Positions 1 through 8,968 of a stretch of DNA of 58,327 nt are shown here, in pieces. How positions within the stretch are numbered: the first letter of the stretch is position 1; every line of letters starts with the position of its first letter. The notes under the pieces were generated by a model that was given only the letters and a program-made list of their open reading frames with translations, made no database searches and was not told the DNA's origin. This stretch comes from Flavobacteriaceae bacterium (GTDB lineage: Bacteria > Bacteroidota > Bacteroidia > Flavobacteriales > Flavobacteriaceae): positions 1-58,327 of the forward strand of contig JANQMD010000031.1 in NCBI GenBank assembly GCA_028280265.1. The letters are read 5' to 3'. The translations under genes and the position numbers were made by a program.

Positions 1-26
1 TGTAAATCAACAATTTGGATTGGATT

Positions 27-94
27 GTCATTCCTGCGTAGGCAGGAATCTATTAAAATAATTGAATTTAGATTCCCGTTTTCACGGGAATGAC
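27..94. repeat. REP-like pair of hairpins
   Basis: Two hairpins lie in tandem. The first pairs 30-37 with 42-49 (ATTCCTGC stem, 4-nt loop). The second pairs 72-79 with 84-91 (ATTCCCGT stem, loop TTTC). The outer arms GTCATTCC at 27-34 and GGAATGAC at 87-94 are also complementary, so the whole block is an imperfect inverted repeat. This layout resembles the GTCATTCC-type REP/BIME repeats scattered between genes in many bacteria. I infer a dispersed palindromic repeat. The rest of 1-287 shows no gene. Confidence 0.7.
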
Positions 95-287
95 ACCTAG
101 TTTTTAAATAAAATAATGCAACTATCTGACTATCAGAAACAATTATATCGAACTCACGTTATTTAGTTTTCCGTCAACGCATCGTATACTAGCACCGATG
201 TAGTTGCTAAAATATGATATCAAAGGTGCTGTCGATTTTATAGTATGTGTATTGAAAGAAAGACGTGATAGGAGTACTTGGTAACAA

Positions 288-1538
288 CTACCTAATCACT
301 CTCCGAAATCCAACCGTCGCCAACAACCCAACTAAAGGAAACAAAGCAAACAGCTGAAATAAATTTTGATATTCTACAACTGTTGGATTTTCTCCTAGCA
401 TGTAACCCGAGAGCAAAGACATAAAGATATCAGGCGTGTAGCCAATAAAAGAAATGATTCCTACCAAAGTTCCCGTCACAGCAAGTGGTATTTTAGCTTC
501 TTCTATGATGGCAAAATACAAACCTCGAAGTGAGTAAGTGCCAATCACCATTAAAATAAATGTAAAAATAGAAAGTAGAATTGGAAGGTTGTCTAAAAGT
601 CCAAAACCGATAAAGACAGAGCAAATAACCATGATTCCAAAACTCCATAAAATAAGTTTTGAGGGTAAAAACTTGTCTGCAACCCAACCAATACTTACCG
701 CTGCAATAGGACGTACCCATTGAATTAAAACACCAAAAAAAGAAGCCTCTTCCAATGTATAATCCCACACATCCTTTGCATAGGTAGAATACACATCTGT
801 GATCTTATAAGCAGAATAAGCACAGACAATAATTATCATGTGAAAAATGACTTTGGGTTGTCGCATTAACCCAACTACTTTATTGAGATCGAATAAAGGA
901 ACTACCTGATTTTCTTGATTTTTTGAGCTATTTTTAGGCAATATAAACCAGATAAAAATAGAAACGAGAATTACAATCACAGTAACAAAACTAATGATGT
1001 ATTGTATGGTTTTGACTTTGTCTTCATAAGTTACTTGTGTGTCATCTTCTGGGAAAAATATTCCAGGAATCAGCGCACCAAATGTTGCAATTAAAGCAGC
1101 AAAAGCACCACGTCCGCCGTCTAGTAAGCCAAAAGACAATCCCTGGTTACTTTTATTTCCCCATTGTCGTGTTGCTTTGATCAGCGCAGCCCAAAACAAT
1201 AAAATGGTAGAGACACCCCAAAAGCCATAGAGAATTCGCAAGCTTTCAAAAGAAGGAATGGTAACCATCCACAAACCTCCTAAAGCTGTCAGAATTAAGG
1301 AAATTGACAATAGTTTGCGCGCTTCCAGTTTATCAGCAAAAAAACCACCAAAAATATAGGAGGCCATTGCTGTAACTCCATAGAGCGCTTGTGCTTTTCC
1401 AATTTCAAAATCAGAAATTAAAAAGGCTTCTCGAATAATAGGTCTAAAAACACGAATCAGAATAAATGGTAATAGAAAAATAGCTTCCCCTGCTATGATG
1501 AGTGCAAAAATGGATAAGGCTTTATTTTGTTTAAGCAT
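288..1538 (-). CDS. MFS transporter
   Basis: This 416-residue polytopic membrane protein shows about 12 hydrophobic segments and the usual length of a major facilitator. The loop after segment 2 carries GGFFADKLEARK, a version of the MFS G-x-x-x-D-R/K-x-G/R-R/K signature. The loop between the halves, near residues 200-225, is polar. Overall layout and the GLLDGGRGAFAA segment recall the organophosphate/nitrate-type antiporter branch, but the substrate cannot be read from the sequence. The start is ATG at 1538. It stands alone, so its neighbours do not suggest a substrate. Confidence 0.85.
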   Translation of the reverse strand: MLKQNKALSIFALIIAGEAIFLLPFILIRVFRPIIREAFLISDFEIGKAQALYGVTAMASYIFGGFFADKLEARKLLSISLILTALGGLWMVTIPSFESLRILYGFWGVSTILLFWAALIKATRQWGNKSNQGLSFGLLDGGRGAFAALIATFGALIPGIFFPEDDTQVTYEDKVKTIQYIISFVTVIVILVSIFIWFILPKNSSKNQENQVVPLFDLNKVVGLMRQPKVIFHMIIIVCAYSAYKITDVYSTYAKDVWDYTLEEASFFGVLIQWVRPIAAVSIGWVADKFLPSKLILWSFGIMVICSVFIGFGLLDNLPILLSIFTFILMVIGTYSLRGLYFAIIEEAKIPLAVTGTLVGIISFIGYTPDIFMSLLSGYMLGENPTVVEYQNLFQLFALFPLVGLLATVGFRRVIR

Positions 1539-1592
1539 GCTTAAATGTATAAATCAAATGTGAGTTGAAAATATTTCTAAAAGGATATAAAT

Positions 1593-1625
1593 AAAAAAGC
1601 AATTTAGTAAAAACTAAATCGCTTT
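1593..1625 (-). terminator. Intrinsic terminator of the beta-propeller gene
   Basis: The stem pairs 1596-1608 with 1613-1625 across an AAAA loop, with one mismatch. An A-run on the plus strand (1593-1598) gives a U-run in the minus-strand transcript. It lies 24 nt past the stop of the gene that ends at 1649. Confidence 0.75.
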
Positions 1626-1648
1626 CTCATGTGTTTTTATAAGGTATC

Positions 1649-2710
1649 TCATTCTTTGATAAACTTTGCAATTCGCTTACTATTTTTTAATAGTAATATA
1701 TACATACCACTCGTTAAATTACTCGTGTCTATTTTTTCATTTGGATTTATAATTCCCTCTCGTATCATTTTTCCGATAGAATTAAACAATTGATAATTTT
1801 CGGGTTTGTCTAAGTTTTTCAAAGAAATCGCATTCAGAGAAGGGTTGGGGTGAAGTTTTAAAATTTCTAGATCTGAATTGTCATTTGTTGAAAGTGTAGC
1901 CAAATCTATTACTTTAACTTTTCCAGCAGAACTGTCTATAAAGTACATTTTGTTATTGTAAAAATGAGTCGCATTAGGTCTGCCTATACCTGATAAAACT
2001 GGTGTTATACTTGGTGTTGGTGCTGTAATATCTGATTTGTAGTATTTCCCACCATTAAAATCTGCAATATATATATCATTTCCAAAAATGGTCAGACCTG
2101 TCGGCCCAACAAGGTCGGTAGATGAAATAAAGACCTCAGCTGTAGGTTTAGAAATAGTATGGTCAATTCTGTAAATATTTGTGCCAGAAAAACTAGAGAC
2201 GTATAAAAAGTTCCCTTTACGTACCATACCAGCGGGTTTGTCTAAACCTGTAGTGATTACATCTACTGGAGTGGGGTTGTTAGCTGTGATGTCTATTTTA
2301 AAAATCTTATTTGCATTGAGTTCAGTTACATAAAGCTCATTACCAATTAATACGGCTCCAACAAGATTGGTTAATCCAGTTACAACATTTGTGGCAGTAG
2401 TAGGTAAAGAGGCTGTAATATCGAATTTAAAAATGTTTCCGCCCCAACTACTAACATACATTGTATTTCCATTTAAAGTCATACGCATGGGGCCGCTAAG
2501 CCCGTCTGCTACAGTAACAGGGGTTGGATTTGCAGCTGTAATATCTACCTTAATAATTTTATTAGCTGTATTTTCGGCAATATACAGGTCATTGCCATTT
2601 TGTAGAAAGTGAATAGGCCAGCTTAAACCTGTTAAATAATCAGTGCCCTGAGCATTTATTGTTTGAAGGAAAAAGAATGATATCAAATAGATAAAGTAAT
2701 GTTTTTTCAT
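1649..2710 (-). CDS. Secreted beta-propeller protein with T9SS type A sorting domain
   Basis: A Sec signal peptide covers about residues 1-20 (KKHYFIYLISFFFLQTINAQ). About six repeats of 40-45 residues follow, each with a core like GN-LYVS/YIA followed by KIDITA-NPTPV. This is an NHL/SMP-30-like propeller layout (residues 25-270). The last 75 residues (HPNPS, then QLFNSIGK, then IDTSNLTSGMYILLL and a basic end) form the conserved type A C-terminal signal for type IX secretion. I infer a surface-attached or released protein of unknown ligand. It is a single gene with its own terminator. Confidence 0.85.
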   Translation of the reverse strand: MKKHYFIYLISFFFLQTINAQGTDYLTGLSWPIHFLQNGNDLYIAENTANKIIKVDITAANPTPVTVADGLSGPMRMTLNGNTMYVSSWGGNIFKFDITASLPTTATNVVTGLTNLVGAVLIGNELYVTELNANKIFKIDITANNPTPVDVITTGLDKPAGMVRKGNFLYVSSFSGTNIYRIDHTISKPTAEVFISSTDLVGPTGLTIFGNDIYIADFNGGKYYKSDITAPTPSITPVLSGIGRPNATHFYNNKMYFIDSSAGKVKVIDLATLSTNDNSDLEILKLHPNPSLNAISLKNLDKPENYQLFNSIGKMIREGIINPNEKIDTSNLTSGMYILLLKNSKRIAKFIKE

Positions 2711-2840
2711 ATTGACGATTCACTTATAATGACTTAAATTAAGTCGAATTTAATCAAAATCGGTGAAGCTGTGATTCAAAATAGAATAAATACGTGTTGT
2801 TACTTAATAGTCTATGAACTATTTTTTTGAAAAAAAAGCA

Positions 2841-5753
2841 TTAAACAAGTGCTTCTTTTAAAATGGTAATAGGATGCTTTGCAATTCGTTTCGTACCATC
2901 AAAAATTTGATGTCGGCAACTCGTACCAGCCGCAGCAATAATAGTGTCTTTTGAAGTGTTTCTTACTTTTGGGAACAAAGTGTCTTCTCCCACTTGCATA
3001 CTCACTGCATAATGCTCTTTCTCATAACCAAAAGAGCCTGCCATTCCACAGCAACCGGTGTTCATAATTGTTGGTTTGTAATTTTTTGGAATGTTTAAAA
3101 TTTGAAAAGTAGCATGCGTGCTAGACAGTGCTTTTTGATGACAATGTCCGTGAATCTTAATCTCCTGTTCTTTATCGGTAAACTGAGCTGGTTTGATATT
3201 TCCTTTTTCAGACTCTTTGGCTAAAAACTCTTCAATCGTAAATGTGTTTTTCGCAATTTGTTTCGCTGTTTCTTTATCATCGGCTAATCGCAAATACTCA
3301 TCTCGGAATGTTAAGATTGCAGAAGGTTCGATACCAATCAAGGGAGAATTCTCTGAAATCAAACCCTTAAAATAATCAACATTTTTATTTGCCAGTTCTT
3401 TGGCTTCTTTGAGGAATCCCTTGGAGATGTACGTCCTTCCACTTTCCAAATGATCTACAGGTAGCATATGGTATTTTAGAGAAGTCAAAAGACTTACTGT
3501 ATCTAGAGCCAATTCTGATTCTAAATAATTGGAGAATTCATCTACAAATAAGTATACGGTTTTCAGGGATTCCTTCCCATCAAGATGTAGAGATTTAGAA
3601 ACTGCTTTGAAACTTTTAGTCGCTTTTGGAATCGTTCGCTTAGGGTGAATTCCAATCACGCTTTTGATCAACGATCCAGTAATTGGATTTCTAGCAAAGG
3701 CATTGTACAATCTAGGTACTTTGGAAGCAATACGATTAAATTTGGTAGAAGTTGCAAATGACTTGCTACGAAAAGAATAGCCATTTTCTTCTTGGTATTG
3801 ATACAGAAATTCTGCTTTCAAGGCTGCAACATCTACATTACTAGGGCACTCAGAGGCACAAGCTTTACAGCTTAGGCAGAGGTCAAAAACCTCTTTTAAT
3901 TCTTGATGATTAAACTTATTGATTTTTTCAGAATTGGTTAAGAATTCTCTTAGCGTATTCGCACGAGCTCTTGTGGTATCTTTTTCATCTTTCGTGGCAC
4001 GATAACTAGGACACATGGCTCCACCTGCAGAAGCAGGCTTTCTACAATCACCTGATCCATTACACTTTTCGGCCAAACGAAGTATGCCTTGATTGTCTGA
4101 AAAATCTTGAATGGTTGCGATCTTTGGTTCATCACGATCAATCTCATAACGAAGACTTTCGTCCATTGGAAAAGCATCGGTAATTTTTCCTTTGTTAAAA
4201 ATATTGTTAGGATCAAAAGCCTTCTTGATACGTTTTAGCAATTCGTAATTCTTTTCACCAATCATCAAAGGAATGAACTCAGCTCTAACGATACCATCTC
4301 CATGTTCACCACTAAAAGAGCCTTTATATTTCTTGACTAATTCAGCAGTTTCAGTAGTGATTTTACGGAATAAATCGACGTCTTTAGATTTTTTCAAATT
4401 TAGAATAGGACGTAAGTGCAATTCGCCAGCTCCCGCATGTGCATAGTAGACAGCCTTTTGCTTATACTTTTCCATAATTTGGCTGAACTCTTCGATGTAA
4501 CTAGGAAGATCATTCAAATCTACCGCAGTATCTTCAATACAAGCTACTGCTTTGGGATCACCAATCATATTTCCTAACAATCCTAAGCCAGCTTTTCTAA
4601 GATCAAAAACGCGCTTGATGTCTTTTCCTAAGATTTTAGGATGGTGATAACCAAAACCATTTTTCTCTAAATCCTGAATCAGTTTATCGGCTAACTTTTC
4701 CGCCTCAATAGATGTATCAGCTGACACTTCCATCAATAAAACAGCTTCAGGGTCACCTTTTATAAAAAATCGATTTTTAATTTGCTCACGATTGTTTTTT
4801 GTACAATCTAGAATCACTTTGTCCATCAGTTCACAAGCATACAACTCGTGCTGCATGCTAAGAATGGTCGCTTCTAAACTTTCATGAACACTCGTAAAGT
4901 GAGAGGCAACAACAATACTCTCTTTGGGTTGTATGGTATCGAGCTGCAATGTAATGGCAGTAGAAAAAACCAATGTTCCTTCACTACCAGACAATAGCTT
5001 AGCTACATTAATAGTGTCACTACTTCCTCCAAACAAATCTGAATCTAATAATTCATCAACAGCATATCCCGTATTTCTCCTGTGAATAGAAGGTTTGGGA
5101 AACTGTGATTTTATTTCCTGCTGGATTTTTTCTTCAGATAGCTCCTGAAAAAGTGATTGATAGACTTTCCCTTCTAAGGTATTTTCTCTAGCTTTTTGTT
5201 TGAATTCTGATGAAGTGATCTCCCTAAAAATTACTTTAGAGCCATCACTTAATAAGCCCTCAATTTCAAGAACTTTATCGCGAGTGACACCATATTTTAT
5301 AGAGGTGCTGCCAGAAGAGTTATTTCCTACCATTCCTCCAATCATACAGCGATTTGATGTAGAGGTGTTAGGCCCAAAAAACAAACCGAAAGGCTTAAGA
5401 AATAGATTTAATTCATCTCTAATAATTCCTGGTTGAACAGTAATGGTTTTTTGAGCTTCATCAAAAGCTAAAACCTTAGTAAAATGCTTAGAAACATCTA
5501 CAACAATACCATCTCCAACACATTGTCCAGCCAAAGATGTTCCTGCTGTTCTAGGAATTAAAGTTGTCTTGTTTTGCTCAGCAAAAGCAATAAGTTTTTG
5601 AATGTCAACAATATCTTTTGGATAGGCGACAGCCAGAGGAATTTTACGGTATACGGAGGCATCAGTAGCATAGATGCTTTTGTGTAGTTGATCTAAATGT
5701 AGTTCGCCAGATAGATCGTTCTTCAGTTTAGAAAATACTTCCTGTTCAATCAC
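2841..5753 (-). CDS. FAD- and Fe-S-containing dehydrogenase, YdiJ-type D-2-hydroxyglutarate dehydrogenase
   Basis: The protein has 970 residues, close to E. coli YdiJ (1018). Domains in order: FAD-binding type 4 (about 40-250; PRTAGTSLAGQ and GGMVGNNSSGS contact FAD); FAD-oxidase C-terminal domain (about 270-535; AHAGAGELHLRP and GEHGDG); a ferredoxin-like part with Cys clusters near 565-585 and 630-640 (CLSCKACASECP); and a CCG domain (GHCHQKAL and GCCGMAGSFGYE near 880-910). YdiJ enzymes oxidise D-2-hydroxyglutarate to 2-oxoglutarate. A D-lactate or glycolate role is the alternative. The start is GTG at 5753, overlapping the upstream stop by 8 nt. It is the last gene of the Lrp operon and lies opposite hglS, which fits the D-2-hydroxyglutarate assignment. 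Confidence 0.85.
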   Translation of the reverse strand: MIEQEVFSKLKNDLSGELHLDQLHKSIYATDASVYRKIPLAVAYPKDIVDIQKLIAFAEQNKTTLIPRTAGTSLAGQCVGDGIVVDVSKHFTKVLAFDEAQKTITVQPGIIRDELNLFLKPFGLFFGPNTSTSNRCMIGGMVGNNSSGSTSIKYGVTRDKVLEIEGLLSDGSKVIFREITSSEFKQKARENTLEGKVYQSLFQELSEEKIQQEIKSQFPKPSIHRRNTGYAVDELLDSDLFGGSSDTINVAKLLSGSEGTLVFSTAITLQLDTIQPKESIVVASHFTSVHESLEATILSMQHELYACELMDKVILDCTKNNREQIKNRFFIKGDPEAVLLMEVSADTSIEAEKLADKLIQDLEKNGFGYHHPKILGKDIKRVFDLRKAGLGLLGNMIGDPKAVACIEDTAVDLNDLPSYIEEFSQIMEKYKQKAVYYAHAGAGELHLRPILNLKKSKDVDLFRKITTETAELVKKYKGSFSGEHGDGIVRAEFIPLMIGEKNYELLKRIKKAFDPNNIFNKGKITDAFPMDESLRYEIDRDEPKIATIQDFSDNQGILRLAEKCNGSGDCRKPASAGGAMCPSYRATKDEKDTTRARANTLREFLTNSEKINKFNHQELKEVFDLCLSCKACASECPSNVDVAALKAEFLYQYQEENGYSFRSKSFATSTKFNRIASKVPRLYNAFARNPITGSLIKSVIGIHPKRTIPKATKSFKAVSKSLHLDGKESLKTVYLFVDEFSNYLESELALDTVSLLTSLKYHMLPVDHLESGRTYISKGFLKEAKELANKNVDYFKGLISENSPLIGIEPSAILTFRDEYLRLADDKETAKQIAKNTFTIEEFLAKESEKGNIKPAQFTDKEQEIKIHGHCHQKALSSTHATFQILNIPKNYKPTIMNTGCCGMAGSFGYEKEHYAVSMQVGEDTLFPKVRNTSKDTIIAAAGTSCRHQIFDGTKRIAKHPITILKEALV

Positions 5754-6387
5754 TTTTTAAATCTATATAATAGTAATTTTCTGTTTCTACAATTGAGTAA
5801 GATGGTAGTTTAATATCTAACTGAAAAAAAGGAGCACCGATCACCATGGTATGGTATTCTCCATTTTCTCCACACATATCTATTCCTTTTTGTTGTAATT
5901 CAATCAATACTTTGAGGGTTATTTTTCTACCCAACCAACTTGCATCAAAAAAGGGTTTCTTTACCAGCGTAAAGATCGTATTAAAGTTGGAATTGATAAG
6001 TTCTTTTAAAAGATCTTCTCGATTTTTTTTCCACAAAGGATTGAAAACTTTCATCCCTGATTTTTCACAACATTTTTCTATCCAATTGTCATGGTTCTCA
6101 ATTTCATCAATGTCACCTGTCACTAAGGTTTCAATCTGATAATTAGTCTTTAAATGTTGGATTTGATCTTCATAGCTTTCTTTCATGGGTGGCTTTACCA
6201 GAAGCTTTATATGAGGCAATCCAATAGCCTCTATTTGTAGCCTCATAAGATGTAAAGAATGGGCTCGAAAGTTAGCACTTTCAGGCATGAAAGTAACCAA
6301 ATGAGTAATATTATACCCCGCTTGTTGCGCTTTGTGAAAAGCTAGCGAACAGTCTTTTCCGCCTGTCCATAAAACTGCTGTATTCAT
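5746..6387 (-). CDS. Dph6-like adenine-nucleotide alpha-hydrolase (diphthine-ammonia-ligase family)
   Basis: This 213-residue protein opens with a PP-loop, LWTGGKDCSLA (residues 6-16), which binds ATP in the N-type ATP pyrophosphatase fold. The later motifs GDIDEIENHDNW and GENGEYHT are typical of the Dph6/MJ0570 family. In eukaryotes and archaea this family amidates diphthine on EF-2. Bacteria have no diphthamide, so the substrate here is unknown. It lies 7 nt after the Lrp gene and overlaps the dehydrogenase by 8 nt, so all three are probably translated from one message. Confidence 0.85.
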   Translation of the reverse strand: MNTAVLWTGGKDCSLAFHKAQQAGYNITHLVTFMPESANFRAHSLHLMRLQIEAIGLPHIKLLVKPPMKESYEDQIQHLKTNYQIETLVTGDIDEIENHDNWIEKCCEKSGMKVFNPLWKKNREDLLKELINSNFNTIFTLVKKPFFDASWLGRKITLKVLIELQQKGIDMCGENGEYHTMVIGAPFFQLDIKLPSYSIVETENYYYIDLKSD

Positions 6388-6394
6388 TTTACTA

Positions 6395-6853
6395 TTATTC
6401 TAAAGGAACATTTCTTTGAAAACCTGTATCGAAACAAATAAAAGAATCTGTTCCAGCAACTCCATTAATTAAATGGACTTTGTCATATAAAATCCGCTGT
6501 AAATGTTCATTGTCTTTTGCAAAAATAAGGATGAAAATAGCATAACTCCCAGAAACGAAATTACATTCTACAATTTCATGAATTTTGTATAATTCTTCCA
6601 TCACATTCTTTGCAAAGCGAGCTTCTCTCAAACGAATTCCTGTATAGGACTTTGTTCGATACCCTAGCATTTTCTCATCTAAGACTAAGGAGGCATTTTT
6701 TACAACACCTTCAGAAACTAATTTTTTGATTCGTTGATGCACTAAAGAGTTAGAAATTTTTAATTGCTCAGCAATTTGAGAATAAGGTTTTCTGGCATCT
6801 TCTCGTAAATGAGAGAGTATTTGTTTGTCTACATAATCAAATTGATTTTCCAT
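6395..6853 (-). CDS. Lrp/AsnC family transcriptional regulator
   Basis: The protein has 152 residues, normal for the family. Residues 1-60 form the AsnC-type helix-turn-helix (VDKQILSHLREDARKPYSQ, then KISNSLVHQRIKKL). Residues 65-145 form the RAM/AsnC ligand-binding domain (SYTGIRLREAR, then VECNFVSGSYAIFI). These proteins form octamers that bind an amino acid or related effector. It is the first gene of a three-gene operon and faces hglS across 162 nt that contains promoters for both sides. I infer that it controls both transcripts, probably in response to lysine or a breakdown product. Confidence 0.92.
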   Translation of the reverse strand: MENQFDYVDKQILSHLREDARKPYSQIAEQLKISNSLVHQRIKKLVSEGVVKNASLVLDEKMLGYRTKSYTGIRLREARFAKNVMEELYKIHEIVECNFVSGSYAIFILIFAKDNEHLQRILYDKVHLINGVAGTDSFICFDTGFQRNVPLE

Positions 6854-6878
6854 GTTTGTAAATATTGCTTTAATGAGT

Positions 6879-6886
6879 CAAATTTA
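6879..6886 (-). promoter_or_regulatory. -7 element for the Lrp operon
   Basis: Read on the minus strand this is TAAATTTG, a match to the Bacteroidota -7 consensus TAnnTTTG. It lies 26 nt upstream of the Lrp start. Confidence 0.55.
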
Positions 6887-6980
6887 CTGTATTTGAGTTA
6901 AATAAAGTTAATTAAACATAATATGTGTTAATAAAAAGTTTAAATGGTTTTATAAGTATGTTAATGTAGTCAATATAATT

Positions 6981-6988
6981 TATTTTTG
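6981..6988 (+). promoter_or_regulatory. -7 element for hglS
   Basis: TATTTTTG matches TAnnTTTG and ends 27 nt before the hglS ATG. The divergent -7 element at 6879-6886 is about 95 nt away. The AT-rich sequence between them is the likely Lrp-binding region. Confidence 0.6.
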
Positions 6989-7015
6989 TATTGTGTAATT
7001 ATTTGAATTAAAACA

Positions 7016-7828
7016 ATGACAGTAAATCAAGTTTTTGAAAAGTTGTGGAAAGAGTACACGGAGAGAACTCCTTCTGCAGAAAAGATTAAGAATTTATTCG
7101 AGAGAGAAGGTAATGAGGTCTATAACGATCACGTGGCTTTTAGAACTTTTAATGACCCTAGAGTGAATATAGATGTCCTAGCAAAACCATTTGTTGAGCT
7201 GGGTTATGAAGAATGTGGAGAATATCATTTTCAGAAAAAAAAGCTGTACGCAAAGCATTTTGAACATGCAACAGACAAAAAAGCACCACGCGTTTTTATC
7301 AGTCAGTTGTTAGTAGAGGAGTTTTCTACTTCTTTGCAAGCTAGTGTAAAAAGAATGATTGATGAGATTCCTGAAGATATATTAAATTCTTCTAGTTTGG
7401 TTTTTGAGGGACGTTTGTGGGAAGAGCCTAATTTTGAGGAGTACAATCAGCTATTAGAAGAAACGGAATATGCTGCATGGCTGTACGTAAATGGCTTTTG
7501 CTCAAATCATTTTACTGTAGATGTAAATCGATTGGAAACTTTTTCATCATTACAAGAGGTCAATGAGTTTTTAAAAATGAATGGTTTTATAATGAATGTC
7601 TCTGGAGGAGAAATTAAAGGAACTCCAGAACAGCTTTTAGAGCAATCGAGTGTACTAGCAGATAAAATACCCGTAAACTTTAAAGAGTTTACAAGAGATA
7701 TTACTTCATGCTACTATGAGTTTGCATATCGCCATCCAATGTCCAATGGAGAATTGTACTCTGGTTTTATTGCGGGTTCAGCAGATAAAATCTTTGAAAG
7801 TACCGATATGAGGTTACAAGAAGCTTAA
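7016..7828 (+). CDS. hglS: 2-oxoadipate dioxygenase/decarboxylase (DUF1338, HglS family)
   Basis: This 270-residue protein belongs to DUF1338. HglS turns 2-oxoadipate, O2 and water into D-2-hydroxyglutarate and CO2 using Fe(II). The three metal-ligand positions known from the family are visible: His39 in NDHVAFRT, His165 in SNHFTVDVN and Glu235 in CYYEFAYRHP. The Arg near the first ligand (Arg43), which in this family contacts substrate, is also there. It is shorter than the Pseudomonas enzyme (about 460 residues), as is common outside proteobacteria. It is divergent from the Lrp operon that holds a D-2-hydroxyglutarate dehydrogenase, so product and next enzyme are side by side. Confidence 0.85.
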   Translation: MTVNQVFEKLWKEYTERTPSAEKIKNLFEREGNEVYNDHVAFRTFNDPRVNIDVLAKPFVELGYEECGEYHFQKKKLYAKHFEHATDKKAPRVFISQLLVEEFSTSLQASVKRMIDEIPEDILNSSSLVFEGRLWEEPNFEEYNQLLEETEYAAWLYVNGFCSNHFTVDVNRLETFSSLQEVNEFLKMNGFIMNVSGGEIKGTPEQLLEQSSVLADKIPVNFKEFTRDITSCYYEFAYRHPMSNGELYSGFIAGSADKIFESTDMRLQEA

Positions 7829-7831
7829 GTA

Positions 7832-7876
7832 AAAAAGAGCTGTTTAAATAACCTCAATATTTAAACAGCTACTTTT
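7832..7876. terminator. Bidirectional terminator between hglS and the bestrophin gene
   Basis: A perfect 13-bp stem pairs 7838-7850 with 7858-7870 around a 7-nt loop. An A-run precedes it and a T-rich stretch follows. It sits between two converging genes and can end both transcripts. Confidence 0.8.
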
Positions 7877-7882
7877 GTTCTG

Positions 7883-8944
7883 TTACATCTGTACGTTTTT
7901 CTCTTCAGGAAATTGAGCAGGAATGTTGTCTGTTTTTTCATCTAGCATCTCACGAAGATTGATCTCAATTCCTCTAGCTATATTTGAAATTGGTACATCA
8001 TTGGCGGTACCTTCAAAAGGGTTTTCACCAACTCTTGCCATACGCTCCATGATATGAAATGCCCAAGAAACACAGGCGCAAAAAGGAATAGCTAACCAAA
8101 TGAAGAAATTTCCTATTTTAGGATAATCAGTCATAAAATCTTTGCTGATTTCTGCAAATTCAGGAACAATACCAAAAGGAAGCAAAACGACGAATAGTCT
8201 TACTAAGTAAAAAGCCAAACTTGCATACTGTCTTGGATAAGGGAAATTCTTAATGCGCTCAGATTTCCCCTGATGTGTAAACAACTCCTCCAAAACATTT
8301 TCTAACTCTATAAATGCAAATTCCCAAATATGACCTTTGTCTTTGAGTTCTCTAATATGACGTGATTGTAAATATAAAATTGCCGTTTGCTTATTTCCTT
8401 TACTCATCACATATTCTAGCTCCTTTTGAGACAAATACATCAATAAGTTGTCTTGGAGTGTCGATACTTTTTCAGGAATATGAATCATTTTTGACCATTC
8501 TCTATTTGTAGATGATTCCTCAAAAGCTTCCCAACTTTTCTTCTGTCGCATAGAGTAGCGAAGTGCAGTCATCCAAGCGATATGGCGATAAACTAATGTT
8601 CTTTTTTGTTCTTTTAATACCTCTTCAGACATCGATTTAGATGCATGTTGATTGTCAATCATGTCTTGTATCATCATTCCCCAAGTTCTGGAGGTATTGA
8701 CTATTGCACCCCAAATTTTACGCGCCTCCCAAATACGATCGTAGGCAGCGTTATTCTGAAATCCAACCAAAAAAGCAACTGCTGTACCAATAAGAGCAAC
8801 TGGAGTCCATGGGACATTTAAAAATTCAAAACCGAATACTTTGTGGAGTGAAGTAATAATTCCAGTATACAATAGGAAAATCAAAATTTCCCATCGAGAC
8901 CATAGGAACATTTCTTTAACACTATATCTTTTTTTAGTTAGCAT
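7883..8944 (-). CDS. Bestrophin family anion channel (UPF0187)
   Basis: The protein has 353 residues. The N-terminus is typical of bacterial bestrophins: a basic start, a transmembrane helix (LIFLLYTGIITSL), then FEFLNVPWTPVALIGTAVAFLVGFQNN split over residues 39-66, and AYDRIWEARKIWGAIVNTSR. The NNAAYDR(I/F)WEAR stretch is the family signature. Two further hydrophobic segments lie near 240-300. These proteins form pentameric inner-membrane chloride or cation channels. It is monocistronic with a -7 element 16 nt upstream. Confidence 0.9.
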   Translation of the reverse strand: MLTKKRYSVKEMFLWSRWEILIFLLYTGIITSLHKVFGFEFLNVPWTPVALIGTAVAFLVGFQNNAAYDRIWEARKIWGAIVNTSRTWGMMIQDMIDNQHASKSMSEEVLKEQKRTLVYRHIAWMTALRYSMRQKKSWEAFEESSTNREWSKMIHIPEKVSTLQDNLLMYLSQKELEYVMSKGNKQTAILYLQSRHIRELKDKGHIWEFAFIELENVLEELFTHQGKSERIKNFPYPRQYASLAFYLVRLFVVLLPFGIVPEFAEISKDFMTDYPKIGNFFIWLAIPFCACVSWAFHIMERMARVGENPFEGTANDVPISNIARGIEINLREMLDEKTDNIPAQFPEEKNVQM

Positions 8945-8960
8945 GATTACAGGTAAAAAC

Positions 8961-8968
8961 CAAATGTA
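8961..8968 (-). promoter_or_regulatory. -7 element for the bestrophin gene
   Basis: The minus strand reads TACATTTG, matching TAnnTTTG, with a predicted leader of about 12 nt before the ATG at 8944. Confidence 0.6.

Noticed and set aside
5746..6387. True diphthamide synthesis
   Set aside because: Bacterial EF-G carries no diphthamide, so the family name cannot be its function here.
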